From NCBI GenBank assembly GCA_963837355.1, contig CAWIMY010000003.1:434001-498000 (forward strand): 64,000 nucleotides of DNA. Reading direction: 5' to 3'. Shown one piece after another: positions 34,476 to 44,218 of this stretch. Position 1 is the stretch's first letter, and every line of letters starts with the position of its first letter. Below the pieces are notes generated by a model. It saw only the letters and a list, made by a program, of their open reading frames with translations, ran no database searches and was not told the origin of the DNA. The translations under genes were made by a program, and so were the position numbers. This DNA is from Aureispira sp963837355 (GTDB taxonomy: Bacteria; Bacteroidota; Bacteroidia; Chitinophagales; Saprospiraceae).

Positions 34476-35864
34476 TTGGCTTTACTAAAATCAATTTCAG
34501 GGACACGCGGCACTATTGGCGGCAAGACAGGAGATAATTTCACGGCACAAGATATTGTCGAAAGCACGGCGGCTTATGCCCATTGGGTATCCCAAGACAG
34601 CGATAGCCCTTTGGTCGTTGTTGGTAGAGATGCCCGTATCTCGGGAAGTGTGGTGGCACAGTTGGTTACGGCTACGTTGCGGATGATGGGGGTCAATGTA
34701 TTGGATTTGGGTTTATCGACTACGCCCACCGTAGAAATTGCCGTAAAAATGGAAGGTGCCAGCGGAGGCATTGTCCTTACGGCCAGCCACAACCCCAAAC
34801 AATGGAACGCCCTCAAATTCTTGAACAGTGCAGGCGAATTTATCTCAGCAGCCGATGGCAAAGCCATTTTGGATTTGGTAGAATCGGGCGATGTAACGTA
34901 TGCCTCGGTCGACCATTTGGGGACTTACCAAAAAGCAGTTGGCTATATTCAGAAGCACATTGATTTGATTTTTGAATTGGAATTGGTCACGCCACAACCG
35001 ATCATTGAACAGCAATACAAAGTGGTGGTCGATTGCATCAATTCAACAGGGTTGATCTCGATTGTTCCTTTGTTAGAACAATTGGGCTGTGAGGTGATTG
35101 CGATTAATGATGAAATGCACGGGCGCTTTGCGCACAACCCCGAGCCGTTGCCCGAAAACTTGGCAGGCTTGGCGCGCGAGGTAAAATTTCACAACGCGGA
35201 TTTGGGCATTGCCGTTGATCCTGATGTAGACCGCTTGGCGTTTATTACAGAAACAGGGGAGCCTTTCGGCGAAGAATATACCTTGGTGACGGTCGCGGAT
35301 TACATCCTTAAGCACCAAAAAGGCAATACCGTTTCCAACTTATCCTCTACGCAAGCACTAAAAGAAATCACTGAAAAACACGGTGGAAAATACCAAGCTT
35401 CTGCCGTCGGCGAAGTCAATGTCGTGACCCTGATGAAAGAAACGGGTGCTGTAATTGGTGGAGAAGGCAACGGCGGTATTATTTACCCTGAACTGCACTA
35501 TGGGCGCGATGCCTTGGTGGGCGTTGCGCTATTTTTGTCCTTTATGGCAGAAACGGGCAAATCGGTGTCTCAATTGCGGAGCCGCTACCCCAACTATACC
35601 ATTATCAAAGACAAAATTCAGCTTACGCCAGACATCAACATCACGGAGTTGCTAGAGCGTTTAAAAGAAAAATACCAACAATATCCCCAAAATACGGTCG
35701 ATGGTTTGAAAATTCACCTCAATGAGAACTGGGTACATTTGCGCTGTTCCAATACCGAACCCATCATTCGTATTTATACCGAAAGCCAATCCACTACTAT
35801 GGCAGAGACGTTGGCCAAGAAAATAAAAATGGACATGAGCAGCATTTTAAAGGGAGAATGGTAA
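34476..35864 (+). CDS. glmM: Phosphoglucosamine mutase
   Basis: GlmM converts glucosamine-6-phosphate to glucosamine-1-phosphate for peptidoglycan and lipid A precursors. The 462-residue product has the alpha-D-phosphohexomutase order: SISGTRGTIGG near the N-terminus, the phosphoserine loop GGIVLTASHNP with Ser104, the metal loop DPDVDRLAF near residue 250, the sugar-binding GEGNGGIIYPELHYGRDA, and the phosphate-binding RCSNTEPIIRIYTES near the C-terminus. The start is TTG. Length and motifs fit the Bacteroidota form, which sometimes is annotated as phosphomannomutase; the cellular role is inferred from the family. Confidence 0.9.
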   Translation: MALLKSISGTRGTIGGKTGDNFTAQDIVESTAAYAHWVSQDSDSPLVVVGRDARISGSVVAQLVTATLRMMGVNVLDLGLSTTPTVEIAVKMEGASGGIVLTASHNPKQWNALKFLNSAGEFISAADGKAILDLVESGDVTYASVDHLGTYQKAVGYIQKHIDLIFELELVTPQPIIEQQYKVVVDCINSTGLISIVPLLEQLGCEVIAINDEMHGRFAHNPEPLPENLAGLAREVKFHNADLGIAVDPDVDRLAFITETGEPFGEEYTLVTVADYILKHQKGNTVSNLSSTQALKEITEKHGGKYQASAVGEVNVVTLMKETGAVIGGEGNGGIIYPELHYGRDALVGVALFLSFMAETGKSVSQLRSRYPNYTIIKDKIQLTPDINITELLERLKEKYQQYPQNTVDGLKIHLNENWVHLRCSNTEPIIRIYTESQSTTMAETLAKKIKMDMSSILKGEW

Positions 35865-35999
35865 GCCCTACTTTTGACAAAAACAAGCTGCTGCCCTACG
35901 CCTTTTGCCAATAAATAAGTATCTTGTTATGAATTAGTTACTTAATAGTCTACCAAGCAGTTAGAGCAGTTTTTGTAACCATAAAAATTAACCAGTGCT

Positions 36000-37142
36000 A
36001 TGCGCGTATACCTAGACAATGCGGCCACCACGTCGCTTTCTGATGAAGTTTTAGCAGCAATGTTGCCCTATCTCAAAGATAATTTTGGCAACCCTTCTTC
36101 GACCCACCAAGAAGGCCGCACTGCGCGGGCAGGCATTGAACGCGCTCGCAAAACCGTTGCGCAGGCAATCGGCGCTAGCACCTCCGAAATTTGTTTTACC
36201 TCAGGGGGAACAGAGGCCAACAATATGGCGATTAAATGCTCGGTACGAGATTTGGGGGTGCGTCGCATTATCTCTAGTGCCATAGAGCACTCTTGTGTTT
36301 ACAATACGGTTAAACGCCTTAAAACGGAAAATTTGGAAGTTGAGTTGGTCAAATTAGATCGCTTTGGACGTACAGATTTGGAGGATCTGAAACGCTTGTT
36401 GGAGAGCAGCGACCAAAAAACATTGGTGACGTTGATGCACGCCAATAACGAGGTGGGCACGCTCAATCCCCTTCAAGAAATTGCGGCACTTTGTGCCGAA
36501 TATGGCGCTTATTTTCATACCGATACGGTCCAGTCATTGGGACATCTTCCCATTGATGTCAAGGCACAACCGATTAGCTTTTTATCGGGCTCGGGACACA
36601 AGTTGCATGGTCCCAAAGGCGTTGGCTTTTTGTACATCAACAAAACCAACCCCATCGGCGCGTATATTGACGGTGGTGGACAAGAGCGCCAAATGCGTTC
36701 GGGCACGGAAAATGTAGCCAGTATTATTGGTTTGGGCAAAGCGGTAGAAACGGCGATTGAAGACTTGGAGCCCCGTCGTTTAGCCATTGAGGAAGTGCGC
36801 CACTATTTTATTCAGCAGCTGCAACAGCAGTTTCCCGATATGCGTTTTAATGGCGACCATGCAGGGCAGTATTTGTTTACGGTATTGAATATTTCGTTCA
36901 AAACGACCTTGCCTGTCAATATGCTGCTGTTCAAACTAGACCTCAAAGGCATCAGTGCCTCTGGGGGGTCGGCTTGCAATTCGGGAGCGGTAGGCGCTTC
37001 GCGGGTCATTGCTGCGTTGGGCGAAGAAGAGGGCTATAATGCCGTCCGTTTTTCTTTTTCTCATTATAATACCAAAGAAGAAATTGACTACGTGATGCAA
37101 AAGTTACAGGAGATTCTACAGCCTGCTGCTGTTCGCCAATAA
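36000..37142 (+). CDS. Cysteine desulfurase, IscS/NifS-like
   Basis: The enzyme takes sulfur from cysteine for iron-sulfur clusters or thio-modified tRNA. Signatures are VYLDNAATTSLSDEV at the N-terminus, FTSGGTEANNMAI at 66-78, THTD-like HTDTVQSLG at 173-181, the PLP lysine K201 in SGSGHKLHGPKG, RSGTEN at 233-238 and the catalytic Cys326 in GGSACNSGA. The 380-residue length and the short active-site loop fit the NifS/IscS group rather than SufS. No scaffold gene lies beside it, so I do not assign iscS. Confidence 0.92.
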   Translation: MRVYLDNAATTSLSDEVLAAMLPYLKDNFGNPSSTHQEGRTARAGIERARKTVAQAIGASTSEICFTSGGTEANNMAIKCSVRDLGVRRIISSAIEHSCVYNTVKRLKTENLEVELVKLDRFGRTDLEDLKRLLESSDQKTLVTLMHANNEVGTLNPLQEIAALCAEYGAYFHTDTVQSLGHLPIDVKAQPISFLSGSGHKLHGPKGVGFLYINKTNPIGAYIDGGGQERQMRSGTENVASIIGLGKAVETAIEDLEPRRLAIEEVRHYFIQQLQQQFPDMRFNGDHAGQYLFTVLNISFKTTLPVNMLLFKLDLKGISASGGSACNSGAVGASRVIAALGEEEGYNAVRFSFSHYNTKEEIDYVMQKLQEILQPAAVRQ

Positions 37143-37405
37143 AGGGCAGGACTTCACTCCTACTGCTGTTTTTTTAGAAAAAGTTGGCCTTTGCGACAAC
37201 CAAACTACTCTTGTTTTAGTTTTAATAGATGTAGGTTGTTTGGTAATAAGTACGCTATTGTGCGGTGTTGCCTGTTTGTTGAGAGCCAATCTACCATGTA
37301 AGATAAAGTCTTAAGAGCACCCAAGGTTCTCCGATTTTGTTCTTAGAAGGCTTAATATCCTGAGCATTATGTAGGGTAGTTTTTCTAAAAAAAATAACAC
37401 AACTA

Positions 37406-37564
37406 ATGAGTGATCTAACAAAACAAGATGGCGGACTGATGCTAAGTAAAGGAGATGTTTCCCTAAAAGCCAATGGCCCTACCGCTGACATCATCGTCTA
37501 TGCCGTTTTGGCGGGTACTGTTCTTTTTGGAGCAGCCGAAATCGTTAAGGCGTTCCGCCGATAA
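37406..37564 (+). CDS. Tiny membrane protein, 52 residues
   Basis: The frame begins MSDLTKQDGGLMLSKGDVS, continues with KANGPTAD and a hydrophobic helix IIVYAVLAGTVLFGAAEIV, and closes with KAFRR. A strong terminator follows 45 bp later, which supports a real short transcript. The N-terminal 10 residues end in Gly-Gly, as in double-glycine leader peptides, but the rest of a leader consensus is weak. It could be a small inner-membrane protein or a secreted peptide precursor. No family recognised. Confidence 0.6.
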   Translation: MSDLTKQDGGLMLSKGDVSLKANGPTADIIVYAVLAGTVLFGAAEIVKAFRR

Positions 37565-37608
37565 CCAACAAATAATTGCCAGCGCCCGCGTTGGCTTCTA
37601 ATAAGTGA

Positions 37609-37646
37609 AGCGTTGTTCTGATGTTAAATCGGGACGGCGCTTTTTT
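37609..37646 (+). terminator. Intrinsic terminator after the tiny membrane protein
   Basis: Positions 37609-37622 and 37628-37641 pair over 14 bp, using several G-U wobbles, around a 5-nt loop. A run of six T follows at 37641-37646. The G-U pairs work only in the plus-strand transcript, so the terminator is directional. Confidence 0.8.
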
Positions 37647-37742
37647 GTTCCTGATCTATTTTTCTACCCCGTCAGGTTCTTACGGTAAAGCACTGTGCGT
37701 TACATACCTATCTAATTCTATCACAAAAAACACCACGAACAG

Positions 37743-38384
37743 ATGAAACGACTACTAACCTTCTCTATTTTTCTTTTGTTGCCCCTTTTATTGGCGGCGC
37801 AATACTCGCCTATTCCAACGTTTAATTTGCGGTTAGAAGCAGGCTGGACGGCCTCCAAAATACAAACGCAAGCCCCTGAATTGTACGATGCCAATCAAGC
37901 GCCCTACGAAAGCGAAGCGTTTTCTGTCTTGCACTCGCCCTACGCTGCCTTGGAAGTAGAATGCGATTTTCGGCACTTATTTGCCTCCGCAGGCCTTTCT
38001 TATATGGCGTTGGGTTCGCGCCGCACGCCAATAGGAAACCAAAAAGCTTGGCGAACCTATTACCTCAGTGTTCCCCTCAACTTGGGCTATCAGATTTTCT
38101 TGTCCGAGCATGGGCGTATGATTTTGGAAGGAGGTGCCGAAATTGGGTTGCCGTTGAGCAGCTCTACCAATTATCAAGATCAAGCAACGAGCCCCGTCAA
38201 TGTCAATGCCATAGCGGGCATACAGTTTCGCTGGAAGCGGCTCTCTATTGGAACGCGCTTACAAGTCGGCGTAAATAAATTTGCTACCGTGCAAGGCAAT
38301 ATTTTGCGGCATTCGGCCATTACTACCTATATCGGAGCGGCCATGTGGATAAAGCGCCGTCGCCAGATTGCCCCTAATTTTTAG
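37743..38384 (+). CDS. Putative outer-membrane beta-barrel protein
   Basis: The 213-residue product has a signal peptide (FSIFLLLPLLLAAQ) followed by alternating strands: FNLRLEAGWTASKI, YAALEVECDFRHLFASAGLSY, TYYLSVPLNLGYQIFL, GRMILEGGAEIGLPLS, VNVNAIAGIQFRWKRLSIGT, LQVGVNKFATVQ and AITTYIGAAMWIK. This pattern fits an eight-strand barrel of the porin-like family found across Bacteroidota (outer membrane protein beta-barrel domain). The last residue is Phe, as usual for barrel assembly signals. No pore function can be inferred. Confidence 0.7.
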   Translation: MKRLLTFSIFLLLPLLLAAQYSPIPTFNLRLEAGWTASKIQTQAPELYDANQAPYESEAFSVLHSPYAALEVECDFRHLFASAGLSYMALGSRRTPIGNQKAWRTYYLSVPLNLGYQIFLSEHGRMILEGGAEIGLPLSSSTNYQDQATSPVNVNAIAGIQFRWKRLSIGTRLQVGVNKFATVQGNILRHSAITTYIGAAMWIKRRRQIAPNF

Positions 38385-38590
38385 CGGTTTTTAAACTTCT
38401 TATGTAGCAGTGGTCAGGAAGGTGTATTGGTACACGCCTAATCGCTGCTGTACAAAAAATAAGTGCCTGTGCAACCAAATAGTAGGCGCGTCGTTTAATA
38501 AAAAGCAACTATTTTGATACGTTTGTACCTATTATATAGGGTTGCTTATTAATTTACCCAAATTTATTTTCTCATAGAAATCATAACACC

Positions 38591-39169
38591 ATGCGCTATA
38601 CAACTATAAAAATCCTTTTTGCCTTATTGACTTGGAGCAGTTTTTTCTTCTTAGCTAGTTGTGACGAGGCCACTACGTCCACAGACGATGGAGAGCTTGT
38701 AGAGCAAGTAGACACCCCTCCTCCTACGTCTATTGACCCCAATGGCACCTCAGAGTACTACGAGCAGGGCAATGCCCGTTCGCTATCGGCAGACGAAATT
38801 TCAGGTACTTATACGTACAAGAACCAAGACAGCCCTGAAGGCGGCGGATATTTGGTCTTGAAACAACTCGACAATGGCCGTGTCAAGTTTGAATTGGATA
38901 TCAATAATGGCCCCCCGAACTACCATTCTGGTACCGCTGTAGGAGAAATAGAACTGAATGGAAATAGTGGCGTTTACACCACGTCAGAATATAAAACAGC
39001 AGGCCAACAGCCCTGTGCCATCTCCTTTATGTTGGTAGAAGGTGCGGTAGAGTTGACCCAAGAGCAAGGCTCGGACATGAGCTGTGGCTTTGGGCAGGGT
39101 GTCGTAGCGGATGGTATTTACAATAAAAAGAATAACAAGGTACTCTTTCAATACGAAGGCGGACGCTAA
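38591..39169 (+). CDS. Putative lipoprotein of unknown function
   Basis: The signal peptide ends in the lipobox FFFLASC at about residue 24, followed by an acidic, Thr/Pro-rich linker (EATTSTDDGELVEQVDTPPP). The C-terminal domain of about 125 residues has strand-like segments (GGYLVLKQLDNGRVKFELDI, AVGEIELNGNSGVYTTSEY, CAISFMLVEGAVELTQEQ) and two cysteines. It resembles small calycin- or lipocalin-like secreted domains only in general pattern. Function unknown. Confidence 0.65.
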   Translation: MRYTTIKILFALLTWSSFFFLASCDEATTSTDDGELVEQVDTPPPTSIDPNGTSEYYEQGNARSLSADEISGTYTYKNQDSPEGGGYLVLKQLDNGRVKFELDINNGPPNYHSGTAVGEIELNGNSGVYTTSEYKTAGQQPCAISFMLVEGAVELTQEQGSDMSCGFGQGVVADGIYNKKNNKVLFQYEGGR

Positions 39170-39431
39170 ATAGCCCACAGCTAACGGGCTCCATGCTGTC
39201 GTATAGCAGTTGTTGCAGCTGTTAGGAGCCTACTTTTGCCGCTAGGAATGGAAAATCTGCCCTTTTTTTTGTAGCATTGTAAATAGTCTGCTCTTGGAGC
39301 AGGGCAAAAATTCGGATGCTTTTTGTTCTTCTTCTTACAAAGCGACCGAAAGTGCCGCGCTAGTACCGATATATACACCAACAATTTATCATATTGCTCC
39401 CTTGGAGGAGTGAAAGCAAAACACATCAACT

Positions 39432-42230
39432 ATGAACAAGTTTAGCCTATTCGTCTTGCTGCTGCTGCTCTCGGGAGTGAGCTTGCAAGCGCAAACGGCA
39501 CTTGATAAAGGGAACGCTGCTTATGGCGCTCGAAATTTCAAAGACGCGGCCTTTCATTTTGGCCGTGCCGTGATGGAAAACTCTGGCAATTTAGATTTAC
39601 AAATCAAATTGGCCAATTGCTACCGTTTTCTAAATAAAATGAACGAAGCCGAAAAGCGCTATGCGATTGTTTGTAACAACACGAGTACTGCCGCGATCAA
39701 TTATTTCCATTATGGTCAAGTTTTGCAAGCCAACCGCAAGTACAAAGAGGCGATGGAGCAGTTTGACAAATACGCGATGTACGACAAAGCGCGAGCCGAA
39801 CAAGCGCGCCAAGCCTGTTTGTTTGCTCAAAAGCAAGCCGCGCTCCCCTCTGCCTTCACTGTCAACAAGGAAAATAGCATCAACCACGTTTCTTTTGATG
39901 ATTACGCGCCTGTTTTGCACAACAACAAATTGTTGTTTACCTCTGCGCGTAAAATTAATATCGGCAGTGGTGTTTCTGATGAGACCAACAATTATATCTA
40001 TGAAGTAAGCCGTGGTGGTGCTGGTGAATTGGGGGATGTAAAAATCGTAAAAGGCCCTATTGAAATTGCGCCACAAACCAACCTTACGCCATTCGCTATT
40101 AATGCTACTGAAACGATGGCGGTAACGACCTTCAACCAGTTTACCAATGGGCTACGCCATATTTATGAGGCATCTTTTGTAAATACAGGAATGGAGTTGA
40201 GTGCCGCGCAACACGGAATGAAGGAATTGAGCTATATTCCCGCAGGAGAGCCGTTTCCTCATGTTGGCGAACGCAACTCGGCCTCTTTTCCTAGTTTTGT
40301 CAATAATGGCCAGACCATTTATTTTGCGGCGTACAACCTTCCAGGAGGTTTTGGCGGCTTTGATCTTTGGGTGATTTACAAACAAGGGAATGCATGGACG
40401 CAACCCCAAAACTTGGGCCCCAATATCAATACCCCTGGTGACGAAGTATCTCCGATGGTTGCTAGCAATGGACAATTGTTTTTCTCCTCGGATTACCACA
40501 AAGGGTTTGGGGGAATGGATGTCTTTAGAGCCACCAACCAAGCAGGTGTTTGGAAGGAAGTCCGCAACTTGGGCAACAAGGTCAACTCTTCTTCGGATGA
40601 TATGTACTTTGCGTACGATGCGGTCAAACGTATGGGGTATTTTTCTTCGAATAGAGACAACTATTACAACATTTACAGTGCGCGGTTGACAGGGGCAGAA
40701 AGCTTGATGCCTTTGGTGAATGACAGTGAACGCGCTGTGGCAGTGGTAGATCCAATTACTACGCCCAACAATACGCCCACTACCAACACGGGAAAAACAC
40801 CCGTTACCAATACAGGAAAATTTGACATGACCAACAATGGTGGTAGTACAGGGAATATTAACAATGATCCCAATACCAACTATCCTACTAATAATGGTAA
40901 TACTCCTTATGTAACGCCTAATTTGAGCAATACAAACAATACAGGAACGGTAGAACAGACTCCTTCTGGTGGCTATCGCCCAACGACAAATACTACCATG
41001 CCCGTCAATAATTATCCGCTCACACCCGTTAATACGGCGCTGCCCAGAGACATGGGAGACAAGCCAACGATTGACCCCGATGCGCCTAATCTAGTACCTT
41101 GTGCCATGAATTTCTATATTGGAGCAGTGGTCGACCAAGAGACACAACGTCCAATTAAAGGGGCAAGCATTTATATTAAGAATACAAAAACGAACGAAGA
41201 AAAGCGCATCAAAGAACCGACCAATCACTATGGAGAATACTCGGTCATCTTGGAGCCTTTGCATGATTATACCATTGCTGTTTCTAAACCTGGTTACAGA
41301 AACTTGGTGTTTGATGCCAGTACAGGCAGTGGAGGCAAGAAAACCCTGTTGGGTACGCGCCAGTTAATTCCTTCGCCTACTGTAGGACGCGATCTCTACG
41401 GCAGCGCCGTAGAAGAGGAGGGCCCTTTGGTCATTGCTCCTACGCCAACAACCGATCAATTGGTTAATCCTGTTCGCCCAACGGGCAAGTACTTCTCTTA
41501 CGAAGCGAACGGTACACCAATGCCTGAAACAGGCTACTTGATTCAAACCATCGTAACCGATAAGTTGAGCCAAGAACAAATTGATTACTTAGGCCAGTAC
41601 GGCAATGTCATTACAGAAGACCGTGGTAAAGACAAAGCGTACCGCGTAGGTATTTTTGCGAACCCGATTCATACGGAACAAGCGTTGGCATCCATCAAAC
41701 AAACGTACCCTGATGCCTTTAAGGTAGCCGTAGAATTGGACAACCAACAATTGGGCAACCGTATTGCACTCAGCTCGCAAGTCATTTATCCCATTCCTCC
41801 GCCAAAACCTGCTACGTTGTTGATGCCTTCTGATGATCCAACAGCCAGTAATAGTGTCAATAGTACCCCTGTTAGTACAACGCCGCCCCCTATTAAGGAA
41901 ACGCCTGTCACCAACTGGACGAACAACAGCCCCCCCTCCACTAGTACGCCTGCTCCTAGCACTAAGCCTACGAATACCGTAGCGTTTAAAGTGCAATTAG
42001 GGGCCTTTAAGGATACTAAAAGTATTAATTTTTCTCAGTTGGAAGGGATGGGTTATATTGAGCAACAGAAAAAAGCCAATGGTTTGACTTATGTCTATTT
42101 ATCTAGTTTTAAAACCATCGAAGATGCGCGGGTTGCTAGAACCAAAGTAAAAGACAAGGGCGTTGCCGCTCCTTTTATTGTCGCCTTCAAAAATGGCGTT
42201 CAAGTAAATATTAGTGACGTACTTAATTAA
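39432..42230 (+). CDS. TPR / PD40 / carboxypeptidase-like / SPOR envelope protein
   Basis: The 932-residue exported protein has a signal peptide, TPR-like helices at about 25-140 (GNAAYGARNFKDAAFHFGRA), a WD40-like PD40 propeller at about 155-420 (DDYAPVLHNNKLLFTSARK, GDEVSPMVASNGQLFFSS, GFGGMDVFRA), an Asn/Thr/Pro-rich linker, a carboxypeptidase regulatory-like domain near 560-630 (GAVVDQETQRPIKGASIYI), and SPOR-like domains near 690 and at the end (VAFKVQLGAFKDTKSINFS). This is the layout of PorE-type proteins of the type IX secretion system, but with SPOR where PorE has OmpA. It probably binds denuded peptidoglycan. A terminator follows. Confidence 0.8.
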   Translation: MNKFSLFVLLLLLSGVSLQAQTALDKGNAAYGARNFKDAAFHFGRAVMENSGNLDLQIKLANCYRFLNKMNEAEKRYAIVCNNTSTAAINYFHYGQVLQANRKYKEAMEQFDKYAMYDKARAEQARQACLFAQKQAALPSAFTVNKENSINHVSFDDYAPVLHNNKLLFTSARKINIGSGVSDETNNYIYEVSRGGAGELGDVKIVKGPIEIAPQTNLTPFAINATETMAVTTFNQFTNGLRHIYEASFVNTGMELSAAQHGMKELSYIPAGEPFPHVGERNSASFPSFVNNGQTIYFAAYNLPGGFGGFDLWVIYKQGNAWTQPQNLGPNINTPGDEVSPMVASNGQLFFSSDYHKGFGGMDVFRATNQAGVWKEVRNLGNKVNSSSDDMYFAYDAVKRMGYFSSNRDNYYNIYSARLTGAESLMPLVNDSERAVAVVDPITTPNNTPTTNTGKTPVTNTGKFDMTNNGGSTGNINNDPNTNYPTNNGNTPYVTPNLSNTNNTGTVEQTPSGGYRPTTNTTMPVNNYPLTPVNTALPRDMGDKPTIDPDAPNLVPCAMNFYIGAVVDQETQRPIKGASIYIKNTKTNEEKRIKEPTNHYGEYSVILEPLHDYTIAVSKPGYRNLVFDASTGSGGKKTLLGTRQLIPSPTVGRDLYGSAVEEEGPLVIAPTPTTDQLVNPVRPTGKYFSYEANGTPMPETGYLIQTIVTDKLSQEQIDYLGQYGNVITEDRGKDKAYRVGIFANPIHTEQALASIKQTYPDAFKVAVELDNQQLGNRIALSSQVIYPIPPPKPATLLMPSDDPTASNSVNSTPVSTTPPPIKETPVTNWTNNSPPSTSTPAPSTKPTNTVAFKVQLGAFKDTKSINFSQLEGMGYIEQQKKANGLTYVYLSSFKTIEDARVARTKVKDKGVAAPFIVAFKNGVQVNISDVLN

Positions 42231-42255
42231 GTTGTTCCTTATTTCTAGTAAACGA

Positions 42256-42289
42256 AGTGCCTTCAAAATCAATTGAAGGCACTTTTTTT
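42256..42289 (+). terminator. Intrinsic terminator after the PD40/SPOR gene
   Basis: The arms agtgccttcaa and ttgaaggcact form a perfect 11-bp stem around a 6-nt loop, followed by seven T. It stands 25 bp behind the stop codon. Confidence 0.88.
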
Positions 42290-42396
42290 ATTTTTAAATA
42301 GCGCTTTAAAATTTCATACAAAATATTCGACTGTTGTTGCAAGGAGTGGTATCTTGTTAGCCGCTCTGAGACTTATCTTATTACTGATTTAAGCGA

Positions 42397-44061
42397 ATGC
42401 ATCCGTACACAACGCCACGATGGTTCAAAATAGCTTTAGTCCTTTTGATTGGCTTGCCTGTCTCTTGGGGAACCTTCAATTATATCAACCTTTCGCAAGT
42501 CAAGCGTAATGCACAAATCGGTGTGCAGGCTCATCAAAACGTAGAAAAAATTCTACACAGTGAGTTGAACAAAATATCCTTGGCCGTTTCTTCGCTTCAT
42601 ATTTTATTTGAAAAAGCAGATACCATAGATCGGCCTACTTTTTATGATTTCACGTTGCCCTTTCTACGTAATTTACCAGGGATAAAAGCCCTAGAATGGA
42701 CGCCCAAGGTGTCCTTAGCACAGCGAGCCGACCACGAGCAACGCATTCGGGCAGAAGGCTTTCCCAATTATTCTATTAAGAGCTTAGATGTTGAGAATCG
42801 GGTAGTCGTAGAAGCCTCTGCCAAGGCATTTTATTATCCCATCCAATACATTGTCCCGCAAAAATGGAATGACCTTGCCTTAGGCGTAGACCTTTCTTCT
42901 AATCCCTTGCGTCATGCGCCCATCAAACGCAGTGAACAAATTAAGGCTTGCATTGTCTCCAAGCCCTTACAGCTCATCCAAAACAAGGATAAGGAGCGGT
43001 CTTTTCTGATTCTACAATCGGTTTACCAACAGGATCAACTTCTAGGAAGTATTCAAGGCGTATACAATATGAATGCGTTTATAGATACCATTCTAACCGT
43101 CCCCTTACAACACCTTACCATCAAAATTTATGACCAAACTACGGATCAAGCTCTTTGTTTGTACGAAAGTGATGCCCAAGATACTTTAGCTGACTTTTCA
43201 GCGGTTACCTTAGGCAATTGGGAGCCTATCGCGGTAGAATTTGGAGGGCGTACTTGGAAGGTCTATACCAATTTTCGTCCCCATCTGTTGGCTTATCCCC
43301 ATCGCCCAATTGCTTACACGGCATTAGCCATGAGCTTGATGATGATGCTTATTGTCATTGCCATTCTACTCCTCAACGACCGCTATGCGCGTGACTTACA
43401 AAAAAAAGTAGCGACAAGCACCTTACAATTATCGGAGGCGAATAATGCCCAAGCTATTTTGCTCAAAGAAATTCATCACCGTGTCAAAAACAACTTACAG
43501 GTTATTACGGGCTTATTGAGCTTACAGGGCAGTACCATTGAGGACGAGGCGACCAAAGCACTTTTTGAGGTGAGCCAATTGCGAGTACAGGCGATGGGGA
43601 TGCTTCATGAGCAACTCTACCAGTCCGAAAATTTATCCCGCCTCAGTTATGGCCTTTACTTAAGAGAGTTGGTTCATCAACTCCTGCGCTCGATCAAAGG
43701 CCCCGAGCATCTTATCACCGTAGATTTACAAGTTCCCGAAGACATCTACCTCAATCTAGATACGGCCATTCCTTTGGGACTACTCATCAACGAATTGATT
43801 ACAAATAGCCTGAAATATGGTTTCCCGCAAGCAGAAGCGGGACAATTGTATTTGCACTTGCGGCAGACTGCACCGAAGCGCTATTGTTTGTTGATTGGCG
43901 ACAATGGTGTTGGGTTTTCAACCCCTGCCCTGCCCCGCAAAACTAGTTCATTGGGTTTAAAATTGGTTCGCCAACTCGTCCGCCAGCTCAATGGCACTCT
44001 CCAGCATTTAGAAAAACGGACTGGCACCCATTACCGCATCGAATTTGTAGAAAGCGATTAA
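42397..44061 (+). CDS. CHASE-domain sensor histidine kinase, HisKA_2 type
   Basis: The 554-residue protein has a membrane helix at about 12-32, a CHASE-type periplasmic sensor domain to about residue 300 (FLRNLPGIKALEWTPKVSLA, SFLILQSVYQQDQLLGSIQG), a second helix near 310-330 and a kinase core. The phosphoacceptor is His361 in ILLKEIHHRVKNNLQVITGL, the HisKA_2 form, followed by an ATPase domain with LLINELITNSLKYGF, IGDNGVGF and SLGLKLVRQL. CHASE domains bind small ligands outside the cell. No response regulator is adjacent, so the output is unknown. Confidence 0.88.
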   Translation: MHPYTTPRWFKIALVLLIGLPVSWGTFNYINLSQVKRNAQIGVQAHQNVEKILHSELNKISLAVSSLHILFEKADTIDRPTFYDFTLPFLRNLPGIKALEWTPKVSLAQRADHEQRIRAEGFPNYSIKSLDVENRVVVEASAKAFYYPIQYIVPQKWNDLALGVDLSSNPLRHAPIKRSEQIKACIVSKPLQLIQNKDKERSFLILQSVYQQDQLLGSIQGVYNMNAFIDTILTVPLQHLTIKIYDQTTDQALCLYESDAQDTLADFSAVTLGNWEPIAVEFGGRTWKVYTNFRPHLLAYPHRPIAYTALAMSLMMMLIVIAILLLNDRYARDLQKKVATSTLQLSEANNAQAILLKEIHHRVKNNLQVITGLLSLQGSTIEDEATKALFEVSQLRVQAMGMLHEQLYQSENLSRLSYGLYLRELVHQLLRSIKGPEHLITVDLQVPEDIYLNLDTAIPLGLLINELITNSLKYGFPQAEAGQLYLHLRQTAPKRYCLLIGDNGVGFSTPALPRKTSSLGLKLVRQLVRQLNGTLQHLEKRTGTHYRIEFVESD

Positions 44062-44143
44062 CTGTTGGAAAACCATAACCGGCCCAAGGCACCGATTTAG
44101 TTGCTAATGCGTGCAACACATAAAAGTAAATATCTATCTAGAA

Positions 44144-44175
44144 TTAGGGAATATTGCTTGTAGGTTGTATATTTG
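44144..44175 (+). promoter_or_regulatory. Bacteroidota-type promoter of the peroxidase gene
   Basis: The -7 box TATATTTG at 44168-44175 matches TAnnTTTG exactly. The -33 position has TTA, not TTG, 20 bp upstream. Because the box lies 44 bp before 44219, it supports the start there and not at 44111. Confidence 0.4.
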
Positions 44176-44218
44176 CAGTAAGATTTTATTTTCAGAACCG
44201 TCCTCTTATCAGCTGTTT

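Noticed and set aside
44111..44218. Upstream extension of the peroxidase ORF
   Set aside because: A perfect TAnnTTTG box lies within it and the ATG at 44219 starts the signal peptide directly.
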